The position numbers were made by a program, and so were the translations under genes. The notes under the pieces are model-generated. The model worked only from the letters and a program-made list of their open reading frames with translations. It searched no databases and was not told the origin of the DNA. Below, piece by piece: positions 17,195-25,443 of a DNA stretch of 64,000 nt (within the stretch, counting starts at the first letter, position 1; the number at the start of each line of letters is the position of its first letter). Origin of the DNA: Solibacillus palustris (GTDB taxonomy: Bacteria > Bacillota > Bacilli > Bacillales_A > Planococcaceae); contig NZ_JAKZFC010000003.1 of assembly GCF_022549215.1 (NCBI RefSeq), positions 248,001 through 312,000 on the forward strand, given 5' to 3'.

Positions 17195-18214
17195 TTAAGC
17201 GTTTACTACTGCTAATTCGTTTGCAATTTTCGTTGCTAAGTCTACTACGCGAGCTGAGTAACCCCACTCGTTGTCGTACCAAGCGATTACTTTTACTTTA
17301 CGGTCACCTAAAACGATTGTTGATAAACCATCAACAGTAGATGAGAATGTTGTAGTGTTGTAATCTGAAGATACTAATGGCTCTAAGTTGAAGTTTAAAA
17401 TACCGTTCATTTTGCCGTCAGCAGCCGCTTTAAATGCAGCATTTACTTCTTCTACTGTTACATCACGATCTAAATCAACAACTAAGTCCACTAACGAAAC
17501 GTTTGGTGTTGGTACACGTAATGCCATGCCGTGAATTTTGCCATCTAATTCTGGTAACACTAAGCGTAAAGCTTTTGCTGCACCAGTTGAAGTTGGGATA
17601 ATTGACGAAGCACAGTTACGCGCACGACGTAAGTCTTTATGCGGGTTGTCAATGTTGTTTTGATCATTTGTGTAAGCGTGAACTGTCGTCATTAAACCGT
17701 TTACGATACCAAACTCATCGTTTAATACTTTCACTACTGGAGCTAAACAGTTTGTTGTACAAGATGCATTTGAAATAACTTCATGTTTAGATAAATCTAA
17801 TTTGTCGTCATTTACACCTAATACTACTGTAATATCTTCATTTTTACCTGGAGCAGTTAAAATAACTTTTTTCGCACCAGCTTCTAAATGCATTGCTGCT
17901 TTCGCACGGTCATTAAATTTACCAGTTGCTTCAATTACGATATCTACGCCCATTTCAGCCCATGGTAATTTTAATGGATCGCGTTCGCTTACTAATTCAA
18001 CGCGTTTGCCGTTTACGATTAAAGCACCTTCGATTGCTTCGACAGTACCTGGGAATACGCCGTGATTTGTGTCATACTTAATTAAATGTGCTAACGTTTC
18101 AGATGGGTAGCTCGCGTTTACCGCTACAATATTTACGTCACCGCGCATCATTGCTTGGCGGAACACCATACGACCAATACGGCCGAAACCATTAATTGCA
18201 ATAGAAACTGTCAT
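17195..18214 (-). CDS. gapB: Gluconeogenic glyceraldehyde-3-phosphate dehydrogenase GapB
   Basis: A 339-residue GAPDH. The nucleotide loop is GFGRIGR, the catalytic Cys152 sits in SNASCTTNC, and VHAYTNDQNNIDNPHKDLRRAR follows (read as VHAYTNDQ and HKDLRRAR). The residues after the second strand are VNASYPSETLAHLIKYD, the GapB pattern; the NAD-type Asp of glycolytic GapA is absent, so NADP use and a gluconeogenic direction are expected. A CcpN-like operator over the -10 element supports this. In B. subtilis gapB also lies between coaE and nrdR, but here speD is missing and mobile debris lies upstream. Confidence 0.94.
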   Translation of the reverse strand: MTVSIAINGFGRIGRMVFRQAMMRGDVNIVAVNASYPSETLAHLIKYDTNHGVFPGTVEAIEGALIVNGKRVELVSERDPLKLPWAEMGVDIVIEATGKFNDRAKAAMHLEAGAKKVILTAPGKNEDITVVLGVNDDKLDLSKHEVISNASCTTNCLAPVVKVLNDEFGIVNGLMTTVHAYTNDQNNIDNPHKDLRRARNCASSIIPTSTGAAKALRLVLPELDGKIHGMALRVPTPNVSLVDLVVDLDRDVTVEEVNAAFKAAADGKMNGILNFNLEPLVSSDYNTTTFSSTVDGLSTIVLGDRKVKVIAWYDNEWGYSARVVDLATKIANELAVVNA

Positions 18215-18268
18215 ATTTTTTAAATCCTCCTAAAAGTACATTTCATTCGTTTTCTTTATTCGTTGATT

Positions 18269-18279
18269 AGTATAACACA
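18269..18279 (-). promoter_or_regulatory. CcpN-type operator overlapping the gapB -10 element
   Basis: The minus strand reads TGTGTTATACT (18279-18269), which fits the CcpN consensus TRTGHYATAYW as I recall it. Its last six bases, TATACT, are a good -10 element, with TTCACC 16 nt upstream as a weak -35. CcpN represses gapB under glycolytic growth in B. subtilis; control here is inferred. Confidence 0.65.
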
Positions 18280-18284
18280 TATTT

Positions 18285-18629
18285 CAAAAAGGTGAACACA
18301 TTTTACGCACATTCATAAAGTTGTTATATTCTGATAATAATACCTCCGCATCATTCCTGTTCCTGAATATTTCGATGTACATATTTTCGTGCAATCGTAG
18401 TTTTTAAAATGAATATTTCCCCATCCTCTCCTTATTTTTATATTGGTGTTATTTCAATAACCTTCGCATCATTCATCGTAATTGTTTTACTATATTTTTC
18501 GCCATTTGCAACATTATAATTCCCTAGTTTTTTTTGTTATTATAAGCTTGACCTTAATAAAAATCAGAATGTAATCATGTTACGATTCATTTATCCATAC
18601 TATTTTTCATAACATGATGGCAAATCGTT
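18285..18629. other. Non-coding stretch upstream of gapB with possible gene debris
   Basis: No intact gene. On the minus strand one frame reads NYNVANGEKYSKTITMNDAK, then after two stops GEIFILKTTIARKYVHRNIQ, with no start or ribosome site. This looks like an unidentified decayed reading frame next to the transposase remnants. No strong hairpin or promoter beyond the gapB one was noted. Confidence 0.4.
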
Positions 18630-18836
18630 TTATTTTGGGGCATGTACATAGAAGTCTTTCCTATTTTGCGAAAAAGCCTTTTGTAATCTTGGTTGAATTC
18701 GTTTCTTTTTCTGTTCTGTAATGCCTTTTCGAAATAACTTCAATACGACCGCTTGCCATTGATTTCTTAATATCATAAATGGTGAAAAATCACATCCATC
18801 CACCTTTTTTGTCATGCCAGCCATAGTTTCAAGCAT
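18630..18836 (-). pseudogene. IS91-family (Y2) transposase fragment 1
   Basis: A 68-codon internal piece of a rolling-circle type transposase. GMTKKVDGCDFSPFMILRNQ, WQAVVLKLFRKG and FYVHAPK match the middle of IS91/IS801-like transposases (typically MTKKG...LRKQWQ..VLKLIRK...FYVYAPK). The start codon lies inside what would be the conserved upstream HxH region, and the frame stops right after APK, so both ends are missing. It shares CATGTACATAGAAGTCTTT exactly with fragment 2 at about 20093. No terminal repeats or target sites were found. Confidence 0.75.
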
Positions 18837-18968
18837 ATGTATCTGTTGATTTAAGTTACTCTTGAGCCAACTGTGTTATACCAAGAAAATTCCTGGTGTG
18901 ACTTTTACTTTCTTTTGATTGTTGAATTCTAATCAAAGAAGATTCGTTTTAGTTATTTTGATCCACAA

Positions 18969-19010
18969 ATTGTAACACCCACAATCCGGAGATTGTGGGT
19001 GTTACAATTT
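18969..19010. terminator. Perfect 19-bp hairpin downstream of the TauE/SafE gene
   Basis: AATTGTAACACCCACAATC and its exact complement GATTGTGGGTGTTACAATT flank a CGGA loop. The T-rich run is stronger on the plus strand, yet the only gene ending nearby is on the minus strand. It may be a terminator, or an end of lost mobile DNA. Confidence 0.55.
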
Positions 19011-19046
19011 ATTTACTTTCTTATTTTTTAAATATCCTAGTCCTAA

Positions 19047-19781
19047 TTATTTCAAATAATCCACCATTATTTGTACGATCAGTAGCACGGTCACTACCCT
19101 TAGGAGCGGTTTAATATGTTTTGATTTTAACTTCCTCGCCAAACGTAATCCTAACTGGGCACCTACAATTGCCCCAATCATCAATGCAATGGTAAGTGAC
19201 CAAATGATTTTACCTGTTGAGATATACGTAATGGATGCCCCAAAGCAACTTGCGAAAACACCAATTCTAGCTAAACCCACCGCTCGGATATACGCTATTT
19301 TTTGGCTAGCATACAAATACATTGCAAGCGTGCTGCTCCCAGGTCCAAACATCCCGTCATACATACCAATTCCGAGTAAGGCTGTACCTATTTTTTTATT
19401 CACATGTAACGGCTCTGTCCCATCAAAGTTCCCGTTACCCATGAAAGATGTAACGAATGCAAAGCTAAGTAATATTATTGCAATGACCGTCAGAACTTCC
19501 CCACTTAAAAAGGAGGCAATTAGTCCACCTAAAATCCCACCCCCTAAGCAAAATGCGATGACAGCCAGCGCCTCTTTACCCGTAACTTCTTTCTGTTTAA
19601 AAATAACGAGAAAACTAGATAACGAACTAACTGTATTAGACACTTTATTTGCTCCAATTGCTGAATGCACGGGCAAGCCCATGAGAAGCATTGTTGGTAA
19701 GCTGATAAGTCCTCCGCCTCCCACTAGTGTTCCAACTACATTACCAACGACCCCGACAATAAAAAAGAGGAGAAATTCCAT
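19047..19781 (-). CDS. TauE/SafE family sulfite/organosulfur exporter
   Basis: A 244-residue membrane protein with about eight transmembrane helices. The N-terminal GVVGNVVGTLVGGGGLISLP (glycine-rich loop after helix 1) and the second-half repeat IGMYDGMFGPGSSTLAMYLY are the TauE/SafE inverted-repeat signature. Such proteins move sulfite, sulfoacetate or similar anions across the membrane, but the substrate is not determined here. The ATG has GAAAGAAGG upstream. It lies between two IS91-family transposase fragments and occupies the place of ytaF in B. subtilis synteny, so local rearrangement is likely. Confidence 0.88.
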   Translation of the reverse strand: MEFLLFFIVGVVGNVVGTLVGGGGLISLPTMLLMGLPVHSAIGANKVSNTVSSLSSFLVIFKQKEVTGKEALAVIAFCLGGGILGGLIASFLSGEVLTVIAIILLSFAFVTSFMGNGNFDGTEPLHVNKKIGTALLGIGMYDGMFGPGSSTLAMYLYASQKIAYIRAVGLARIGVFASCFGASITYISTGKIIWSLTIALMIGAIVGAQLGLRLARKLKSKHIKPLLRVVTVLLIVQIMVDYLK

Positions 19782-19990
19782 AAAAGAGCCTTCTTTCCAT
19801 TCGTACTAAATGTAAATTAAGCATACCTTTCCATAACTGATAAGTAAATTTAATATTTTTTATCGTCGCTCATAAGAAATATTCATCCTAAAAGTATTCG
19901 AATAAAAGGTGAATCAGGAAATGAATCCCTCAACTGAAATTATTTCTTATGCTGAACATCTCTCTTAACTTTGGCATTAAGGGGCATGTT
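19782..19990. other. Non-coding stretch upstream of the TauE/SafE gene
   Basis: No gene seen. The sequence is AT-rich, probably holding the promoter of the transporter gene, although I could not identify convincing hexamers. Confidence 0.4.
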
Positions 19991-20260
19991 TTAACCGTCA
20001 TATGCTACGATCCGATTCGACTCTATCGCAGGTCGCCGCATAAACGTCCAATATATCGTAGTTGTTCTTCAATATTCCCCTTTTGTTTAGGCCATGTACA
20101 TAGAAGTCTTTTCCCATTATTTTGGTAGGCTGCTTGGAATCGAGACTTCACTTGTTTTTTCTCTCGCGCATTAAAATTCTTCCTGAACAATTTTAAGACA
20201 ACTGTCTACCATCGCTTACTTTGAAACCATTGACGATCTTTCCACACCTCTTAAACTTTA
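19991..20260 (-). pseudogene. IS91-family (Y2) transposase fragment 2
   Basis: Translating the minus strand across frames recovers WQTVVLKLFRKNFNAREKKQ, then SRFQAAYQNNGK, then NIEEQLRYIGR, then MRRPAIESNRIVAYDG. This is the order found in IS91/IS801-type transposases, where the last piece is the conserved RRPAI...SRIxAYDG motif. At least two frameshifts and several stops interrupt it. It overlaps in content with fragment 1, so these are two separate decayed copies. Both point the same way on either side of the TauE/SafE gene. Confidence 0.72.
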
Positions 20261-20367
20261 TTCCTTCTTTTATCGCGATCGGCCTTACCTTTTTTCTATA
20301 TTTCTTTAGAAATCACTCCGAATGACTATATCTATCAAAAAATATACGTTTAAAATATTCGTCTCCA

Positions 20368-20404
20368 TGAAAAGTAAAATGCCATGAACACTAGGTTCAT
20401 GGCA
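20368..20404 (-). terminator. Terminator of polA-mutM-coaE
   Basis: TGCCATGAA (20380-20388) and TTCATGGCA (20396-20404) form a 9-bp stem; the minus strand continues with TTTTACTTTTC. Confidence 0.7.
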
Positions 20405-20461
20405 CACTAAATTTATAAATTTTCTACTTTGTTGAAAAACTTCTTCAATCAGGGCATTCCG

Positions 20462-21058
20462 TTATTTCAACACATTCCACTCATATAAAATCGATTGTAA
20501 CTGAATGGCTGTATCTTCCAGTGTACCATTATTATGAATCACAGCATCTGCTAGCTGCTCTTTTTCTTTTACAGGAATTTGAGTAGCGATACGCGCGCGT
20601 GCCTCGTCTTCTGTAAAGCCGTTACGCGCCATTAAACGCTGTAATTGCACTTCTTCCTCGACTGAAACAACGATAATTTTCTCTACAAAATGCTCGAGCT
20701 TGCTTTCAAACAGCAATGGAATATCCATAAAAATGTTTTTTTCACCATATGACATAAATTCATCGCGCTGGCGCAGCATTTCCTCACGAATGGCAGGGTG
20801 AATAATACCGTTTAACGTTTGACGCATGTCGCCGTTATGAAAAATAATGCTCCCTACCTTTGCACGGTCCATTGAACCATCAACTGCAATCACTTCTTCT
20901 CCAAAGGCTTCCGCGATTTTTTTTATTGTGGGGGTGCCTGGCTCTACTACCTGACGTGCAATCAAATCCGCATCCACTATTGGTAATTTATAAGATTGAA
21001 TCATTTTTGCGACAGTGCTTTTTCCACTCGCAATACTTCCTGTTAATCCAATAATCAC
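20462..21058 (-). CDS. coaE: Dephospho-CoA kinase
   Basis: A 198-residue kinase catalysing the last step of coenzyme A synthesis, phosphorylation of the ribose 3'-OH of dephospho-CoA. The P-loop GLTGSIASGKS is at residues 4-14, followed by VDADLIARQVVEPG and later the family region NIFMDIPLLFESKLE. Length is normal. It starts 15 nt after mutM with AAGGGGGAAATTGCTG upstream. It is the third gene of polA-mutM-coaE, as in related bacilli. Confidence 0.96.
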   Translation of the reverse strand: MIIGLTGSIASGKSTVAKMIQSYKLPIVDADLIARQVVEPGTPTIKKIAEAFGEEVIAVDGSMDRAKVGSIIFHNGDMRQTLNGIIHPAIREEMLRQRDEFMSYGEKNIFMDIPLLFESKLEHFVEKIIVVSVEEEVQLQRLMARNGFTEDEARARIATQIPVKEKEQLADAVIHNNGTLEDTAIQLQSILYEWNVLK

Positions 21059-21073
21059 AGCAATTTCCCCCTT

Positions 21074-21946
21074 TTACTTTTGGCATTGCGGACAATAGGT
21101 TGATGTTCTACCCGCAATGACCATTGATTCTGTAGTTGTTCCGCATGCTAAACACTCTTTTTTTCCATACATTTTCAAGCGGTGCTGCATTGTACCCGCG
21201 CCACCATTAATACTGCGGTAATCCGAAATTGTTGAGCCGCCTGAGTCAATGCTCTCCTGCAATACCTCACAAATCACCTGAAACAGCTCGATTTTTTGTG
21301 TATGGCTTACTTCACTTGCTGGTTTTGCAGGGTAAATACTCATTTTGAATAAGGATTCTGTTGCATAAATATTACCGCAGCCCGAAATGACCTGACCATC
21401 CATAATAACTTCTTTAATCGCCTTTTTTGCAAAGCGCGGTTTATCACTTTGCATTAAGAAAAAGTCGCACGCTTCCGCATCAAACGGCTCAGGGGCCATT
21501 TTTAAGAGCGGTGCATGGTCAGCTATTTCTTTAATAAAGCGCAGCTCACCAAAGCGGCGAATGTCTGAAAAAACAAGTAACTCACCGCTCGTTAATGTGA
21601 AAATAGCATGAATATGTTTACGGAATTTTTCTTCAGTAATTTCAAGAACATCGTTTACGACAAACCATGCACCTGTCATTCCTAAATGATTGACTAACAT
21701 AAAGCTTTCTTCATTTTTCACTAAGTGAAAGAAAATATATTTGGAGCGACGTTGTAAGCGGTCAATCGTCATTCCTTGTAACATTCTTTCAAATTGTTCA
21801 GGCGCTGAGCTTTTAACAATTGCTTGTTTCCCAGCCTCATGAGAAGCATAAACGGTTTCTGAAAGTGTAACACTTGCGATTGTTTTACCTTCAACAATTG
21901 GCCGTAAATCGCGAACTAATCCTTCGACTTCTGGTAATTCTGGCAT
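21074..21946 (-). CDS. mutM: Formamidopyrimidine-DNA glycosylase (Fpg)
   Basis: A 290-residue base-excision repair enzyme that removes 8-oxoguanine and formamidopyrimidines and nicks the abasic site. The processed N-terminus PELPEVE supplies the catalytic Pro and Glu. The helix-two-turn-helix region (DGQVISGCGNIYATESLF) and a C-terminal zinc finger with Cys in CLACGTTTE and YCPQCQ are complete. It is 12 nt after polA, fitting shared repair functions. Confidence 0.97.
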   Translation of the reverse strand: MPELPEVEGLVRDLRPIVEGKTIASVTLSETVYASHEAGKQAIVKSSAPEQFERMLQGMTIDRLQRRSKYIFFHLVKNEESFMLVNHLGMTGAWFVVNDVLEITEEKFRKHIHAIFTLTSGELLVFSDIRRFGELRFIKEIADHAPLLKMAPEPFDAEACDFFLMQSDKPRFAKKAIKEVIMDGQVISGCGNIYATESLFKMSIYPAKPASEVSHTQKIELFQVICEVLQESIDSGGSTISDYRSINGGAGTMQHRLKMYGKKECLACGTTTESMVIAGRTSTYCPQCQK

Positions 21947-21958
21947 TACACTTACTCC

Positions 21959-24586
21959 TTATTTCGCGTCATACCAAGTAGCACCATGTGAATAATCCAC
22001 CTTAAGCGGTACAAGTAGCTCAATCGCATGCTCCATTACTTCTGGTACGATACGCTCTAAAATTTCGATTTCTTCTTTTGGTGCTTCGAAAATTAATTCA
22101 TCATGCACTTGTAGTAATAATTTTGCTTGTAAGCCTTCCTGTTGTAGGCGTGAATCCATATCAATCATCGCTTTTTTAATAATATCGGCTGCACTACCTT
22201 GAATCGGTGTATTCATTGCCGTACGCTCAGCAAAGCTTCGTAAATTGAAGTTCGAGCTTGTGATGTCTGGTAAATAGCGACGGCGATTTAAAATCGTTGT
22301 CACATAGCCCATTTTCTTCGCATCTTCAACAATTGAATCCATATAGTTTTTTACACCTGGGAAGCTTTGTAAATAGTTTTCAATAAACGTCGCTGCTTCT
22401 TTACGTGTAATATCTAAGTTTTGCGATAAGCCGTAATCACTAATGCCGTATACAATACCAAAGTTTACCGCTTTTGCTGTACGACGCATATTGCTTGTTA
22501 CTTCATCTGCTTCAACACCAAACACGTCCATCGCAGTACGTGTGTGAATATCCATTCCTTGCTTAAATGCTTCAACGAGTGCTTCGTCCCCGCACATATG
22601 GGCTAATACACGTAATTCGATTTGAGAATAATCGGACGCAAATAATACCCAGTCCTTTTTCGACGGCACGAATGCTTGGCGGATTTTTCGCCCTTCTTCC
22701 AAACGAATCGGAATGTTTTGTAAGTTCGGATCTGTTGAACTTAAGCGCCCTGTTGCCGTAAGTGCTTGTTGGAAGCGTGTGTGTACTTTTGAATCGTCAC
22801 AGTGCACCTCTTTTGTTAAACCTTCAATATAGGTTGACTGTAATTTTGCTAACGTACGGTACTGTAAAATATGCTTTACAATATCATGCTCAGATTGTAA
22901 TTTTTCCAGTACATCGGCCGCTGTTGAATAACCTGTTTTTGTCTTTTTAATAACTGGTAAACCAAGCTTATCAAATAAAATAACACCTAATTGCTTTGGT
23001 GAATTGATGTTGAATGTTTCACCGGCAAGGTCATAAATCGTTTGCTCAATGACATCTAGTTTCGCTTTCAATTCACCGCCCATTTGCTCAAGTGTATCTA
23101 CGTTTACCGTAATCCCTTCGCTTTCCATTCGCCCTAAAATATGTGCAAGTGGCAGCTCTAGCTCTTTATATAATTCAAATTGTTCGTTTTGTTGTAGCTT
23201 CGTTTCTAATACCGGCTGCAATTTCCAAACTGCAACTGCTTTACGGCTTACATGCTCGGCTAGCGCTTCAGCTGTTGGTAATGCCCATTTTGCACCTTTA
23301 CCATATACGATTTCGTTCGCCTGAACATCTGTATAGCCAAATTCCTTTGCTAACGTTGCCACATCATCCCCTGAAATCGACGGCTTTAAAATGTATGAGG
23401 CAAGGAGTAAATCAAACTCGACACCTCTTAATGCAATATTTAAACGCTGTAGCATCGCTTGTGCCGCTTTACTATCGGCAATATATTTTTTCTTTGATTC
23501 ATCTTCTAACCATGATTTTAACGCTTCATTGTTGAACACATCTTCCATTGTAGTGAAATACGTTTTTTCACCATCGGATAGTGCAATTCCAAATGCTTGG
23601 CAACTATGATAATGCTCATTTTCAAGCTCTAAATGCAACGCCATCGTGTCTTTTAACATATCTGTTGTAATAGTCTCTACGGTAGTAAATTCCACTAGTG
23701 CCTGTTCTGTATCTTCAACTTCAAAATTACTTTTTTCGATTAAAGATTTAAAGCCAAGCTCTTTCCAAACATCCAGCAACGCTTCTTCGTTCGGACCTTG
23801 ATATGCTAAATCTTCTAAACCAATTGTGATTGGTGCTTCCGTATAAATCGTCGCTAATTTTTTCGATAAATGTGCCAGTTCTTCATTTTCAACAAGCTTT
23901 TCCTTCATTTTAGAAGCCTTCATAGAATCCATTGCTTCGTATAAGTTTTCGATTGTGCCATGTTCTTTTAGTAGCTTAATTGCTGTTTTTTCGCCAACAC
24001 CTGGAACACCTGGGATATTATCCGATTGATCGCCCATTAACCCCTTCATATCGATAATTTGAATTGGGGTTAAGCCATATTTTTCTTCGATATGTGCAGG
24101 TGTATATTTTTCGATATCGGTAATCCCTTTTTTCGTAATGTACACTGTCACATCATCATTCGCTAATTGCGTTAAGTCTTTATCACCCGAAACAACAATG
24201 ACTTCCGTTCCCTGTGCTGCAGCTTGTTTTGCTAAAGTCCCGATAATATCATCTGCCTCATACAGTTCTAACTCATAGCGTTTAATATTAAAAGCATCGA
24301 TTAATTTGCGAATGTACGGGAATTGCTCTGATAATTCAGGTGGTGTTTTTTGACGACCACCTTTATATTCGCCAAATGATTCGTGACGGAATGTCGTTTT
24401 GCCCGCATCAAAAGCGACTAACATTTGTGTTGGATTTTCTTCACCAAGTATTTTTTGTAACATTGTCGTAAAACCATATGTCGCATTCGTATGAATACCG
24501 CTATCATTCGTTAATAATGGCAGAGCAAAAAATGCGCGGTAAGCTAAGCTGTTGCCGTCTAATAAAAGTAGTTTTTGTTTTGTCAT
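21959..24586 (-). CDS. polA: DNA polymerase I
   Basis: An 875-residue family A polymerase for gap filling and Okazaki fragment processing. The 5' nuclease domain spans about residues 1-290 (LLLLDGNSLAYRAFFALPLL, GEKTAIKLLKEHG). The 3'-5' exonuclease-like domain (about 300-470) lacks the usual catalytic carboxylate motifs, as in other bacilli. The polymerase domain has DYSQIELRVLAH, RRTAKAVNFGIVYGIS and LLQVHDELIFE. The start is ATG 24586, preceded by GGAGGAAAACGA. An open frame reaching 24724 is a read-through of a palindromic element and not part of the protein. First gene of polA-mutM-coaE. Confidence 0.97.
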   Translation of the reverse strand: MTKQKLLLLDGNSLAYRAFFALPLLTNDSGIHTNATYGFTTMLQKILGEENPTQMLVAFDAGKTTFRHESFGEYKGGRQKTPPELSEQFPYIRKLIDAFNIKRYELELYEADDIIGTLAKQAAAQGTEVIVVSGDKDLTQLANDDVTVYITKKGITDIEKYTPAHIEEKYGLTPIQIIDMKGLMGDQSDNIPGVPGVGEKTAIKLLKEHGTIENLYEAMDSMKASKMKEKLVENEELAHLSKKLATIYTEAPITIGLEDLAYQGPNEEALLDVWKELGFKSLIEKSNFEVEDTEQALVEFTTVETITTDMLKDTMALHLELENEHYHSCQAFGIALSDGEKTYFTTMEDVFNNEALKSWLEDESKKKYIADSKAAQAMLQRLNIALRGVEFDLLLASYILKPSISGDDVATLAKEFGYTDVQANEIVYGKGAKWALPTAEALAEHVSRKAVAVWKLQPVLETKLQQNEQFELYKELELPLAHILGRMESEGITVNVDTLEQMGGELKAKLDVIEQTIYDLAGETFNINSPKQLGVILFDKLGLPVIKKTKTGYSTAADVLEKLQSEHDIVKHILQYRTLAKLQSTYIEGLTKEVHCDDSKVHTRFQQALTATGRLSSTDPNLQNIPIRLEEGRKIRQAFVPSKKDWVLFASDYSQIELRVLAHMCGDEALVEAFKQGMDIHTRTAMDVFGVEADEVTSNMRRTAKAVNFGIVYGISDYGLSQNLDITRKEAATFIENYLQSFPGVKNYMDSIVEDAKKMGYVTTILNRRRYLPDITSSNFNLRSFAERTAMNTPIQGSAADIIKKAMIDMDSRLQQEGLQAKLLLQVHDELIFEAPKEEIEILERIVPEVMEHAIELLVPLKVDYSHGATWYDAK

Positions 24587-24600
24587 TCGTTTTCCTCCAT

Positions 24601-24724
24601 TTAAATCAATTTCGCCTCGGCGTAATTGCTTCCGTATTCGGCTTTGCGCTTGAGCAAAGGACTCCTTACCGAATTCGTGATATCCGCCGGAGGCATTAAC
24701 TTCTTTATGCGAGTGCTTGAACAC
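24601..24724. repeat. Possible interspersed palindromic element upstream of polA
   Basis: A locally GC-richer block unlike its AT-rich surroundings. It has TTCGG...CCGAA enclosing CTTTGC-GCTTGA-GCAAAG, and AAATTTCGCCTCGGCG-like GC-rich ends near CCGCCGGAGG. It is open in frame with polA, giving a spurious N-terminal extension. No second copy occurs in this window, so calling it a genome-wide repeat is a guess based on its look. Confidence 0.4.
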
Positions 24725-24833
24725 CGGCTAAAAGAGGTTAATGTACGATTATATGTTCTCTTTCTACTTTACCGATTGTTCACATGAATTACCAACATTT
24801 AATAGTCATTTGCAACGTTTTTTCTCATAAAAA

Positions 24834-24862
24834 CAAAAAAGCCCCTAATCTAGGAGCTTTCC
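24834..24862 (-). terminator. Terminator after the small membrane protein gene
   Basis: On the minus strand AAAGCTCCT and AGGGGCTTT pair around AGATT with one U-G pair and run into TTTTTTG. Confidence 0.75.
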
Positions 24863-24863
24863 A

Positions 24864-25307
24864 TTATTTCAATTTCTTAAATTTAACTTGTTCAACTGTA
24901 TCACGTTTTTCAACATAAAAAATCTCTTCAAAAATAACCGTTAATAAAAACGCATTTAAAAATGGAATAATTAAATACATCGGCATGCCCGCTAAATCAT
25001 ATGGCATTAAGCCGCGTGCAAAAACTTCCACAAAACCAATTTGTGTGAAGTAAAAAATCATCCCCACCCCTACTTGCCAAATGGGACGCTTATCTTTGCG
25101 TTTTTCAAACCAAAGCACCTTTTTGAATGAATTTCGCACATCTTCTGCAATAAACAAACTTAATATAAAAATGACAATAAATAATACAGGTATATGATAA
25201 ATTTCAGCTTTCATAAACTGAAGATTCGATTGGAAAAATAAAGCGGTAACAGAAGTTGCCATAATAAAAGCAATTAATGTGTTTTGAATTGTTCTACTCA
25301 TGCGCAA
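24864..25307 (-). CDS. Unidentified small membrane protein
   Basis: I do not recognise this 147-residue protein. It has four hydrophobic segments: about residues 9-24, 38-54, 77-97 (VGMIFYFTQIGFVEVFARGL) and 108-127. A basic loop (FKKVLWFEKRKDKRP) lies between the second and third, and the tail is charged. The start follows AAGGAGAATTGCGC, so translation is credible. It is a single-gene unit between polA and hflKC, with its own terminator. A TATAAT element lies about 40 nt upstream of the start. Confidence 0.65.
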   Translation of the reverse strand: MRMSRTIQNTLIAFIMATSVTALFFQSNLQFMKAEIYHIPVLFIVIFILSLFIAEDVRNSFKKVLWFEKRKDKRPIWQVGVGMIFYFTQIGFVEVFARGLMPYDLAGMPMYLIIPFLNAFLLTVIFEEIFYVEKRDTVEQVKFKKLK

Positions 25308-25398
25308 TTCTCCTTTTCTATTAACTAATTCATATTATAACAGCAAAATAATATGAACCAGTAGTATTTTTAGAAGAATTCATGAAGGTAATTAAACC

Positions 25399-25431
25399 CA
25401 AAAAAAGAAACGTACATCATTTGCATGTACG
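25399..25431 (-). terminator. Terminator of hflK-hflC
   Basis: CGTACAT (25411-25417) and ATGTACG (25425-25431) form the stem; on the minus strand TTTCTTTTTTTGGG follows. Confidence 0.8.
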
Positions 25432-25443
25432 CTCCCTAAAAAA

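Noticed and set aside
19189-19809. 206-codon plus-strand open frame opposite the TauE/SafE gene
   Set aside because: Proline- and serine-rich shadow frame. The minus-strand product has clear TauE/SafE motifs.
20800-21060. Riboswitch or leader between coaE and mutM
   Set aside because: The genes are only 15 nt apart; no leader space exists and no promoter was found.
24587-24724. N-terminal extension of DNA polymerase I by 46 residues
   Set aside because: The conserved N-terminus MTKQKLLLLDGNS starts at 24586 with a strong AGGAGG site; the extension is translated palindromic intergenic DNA.
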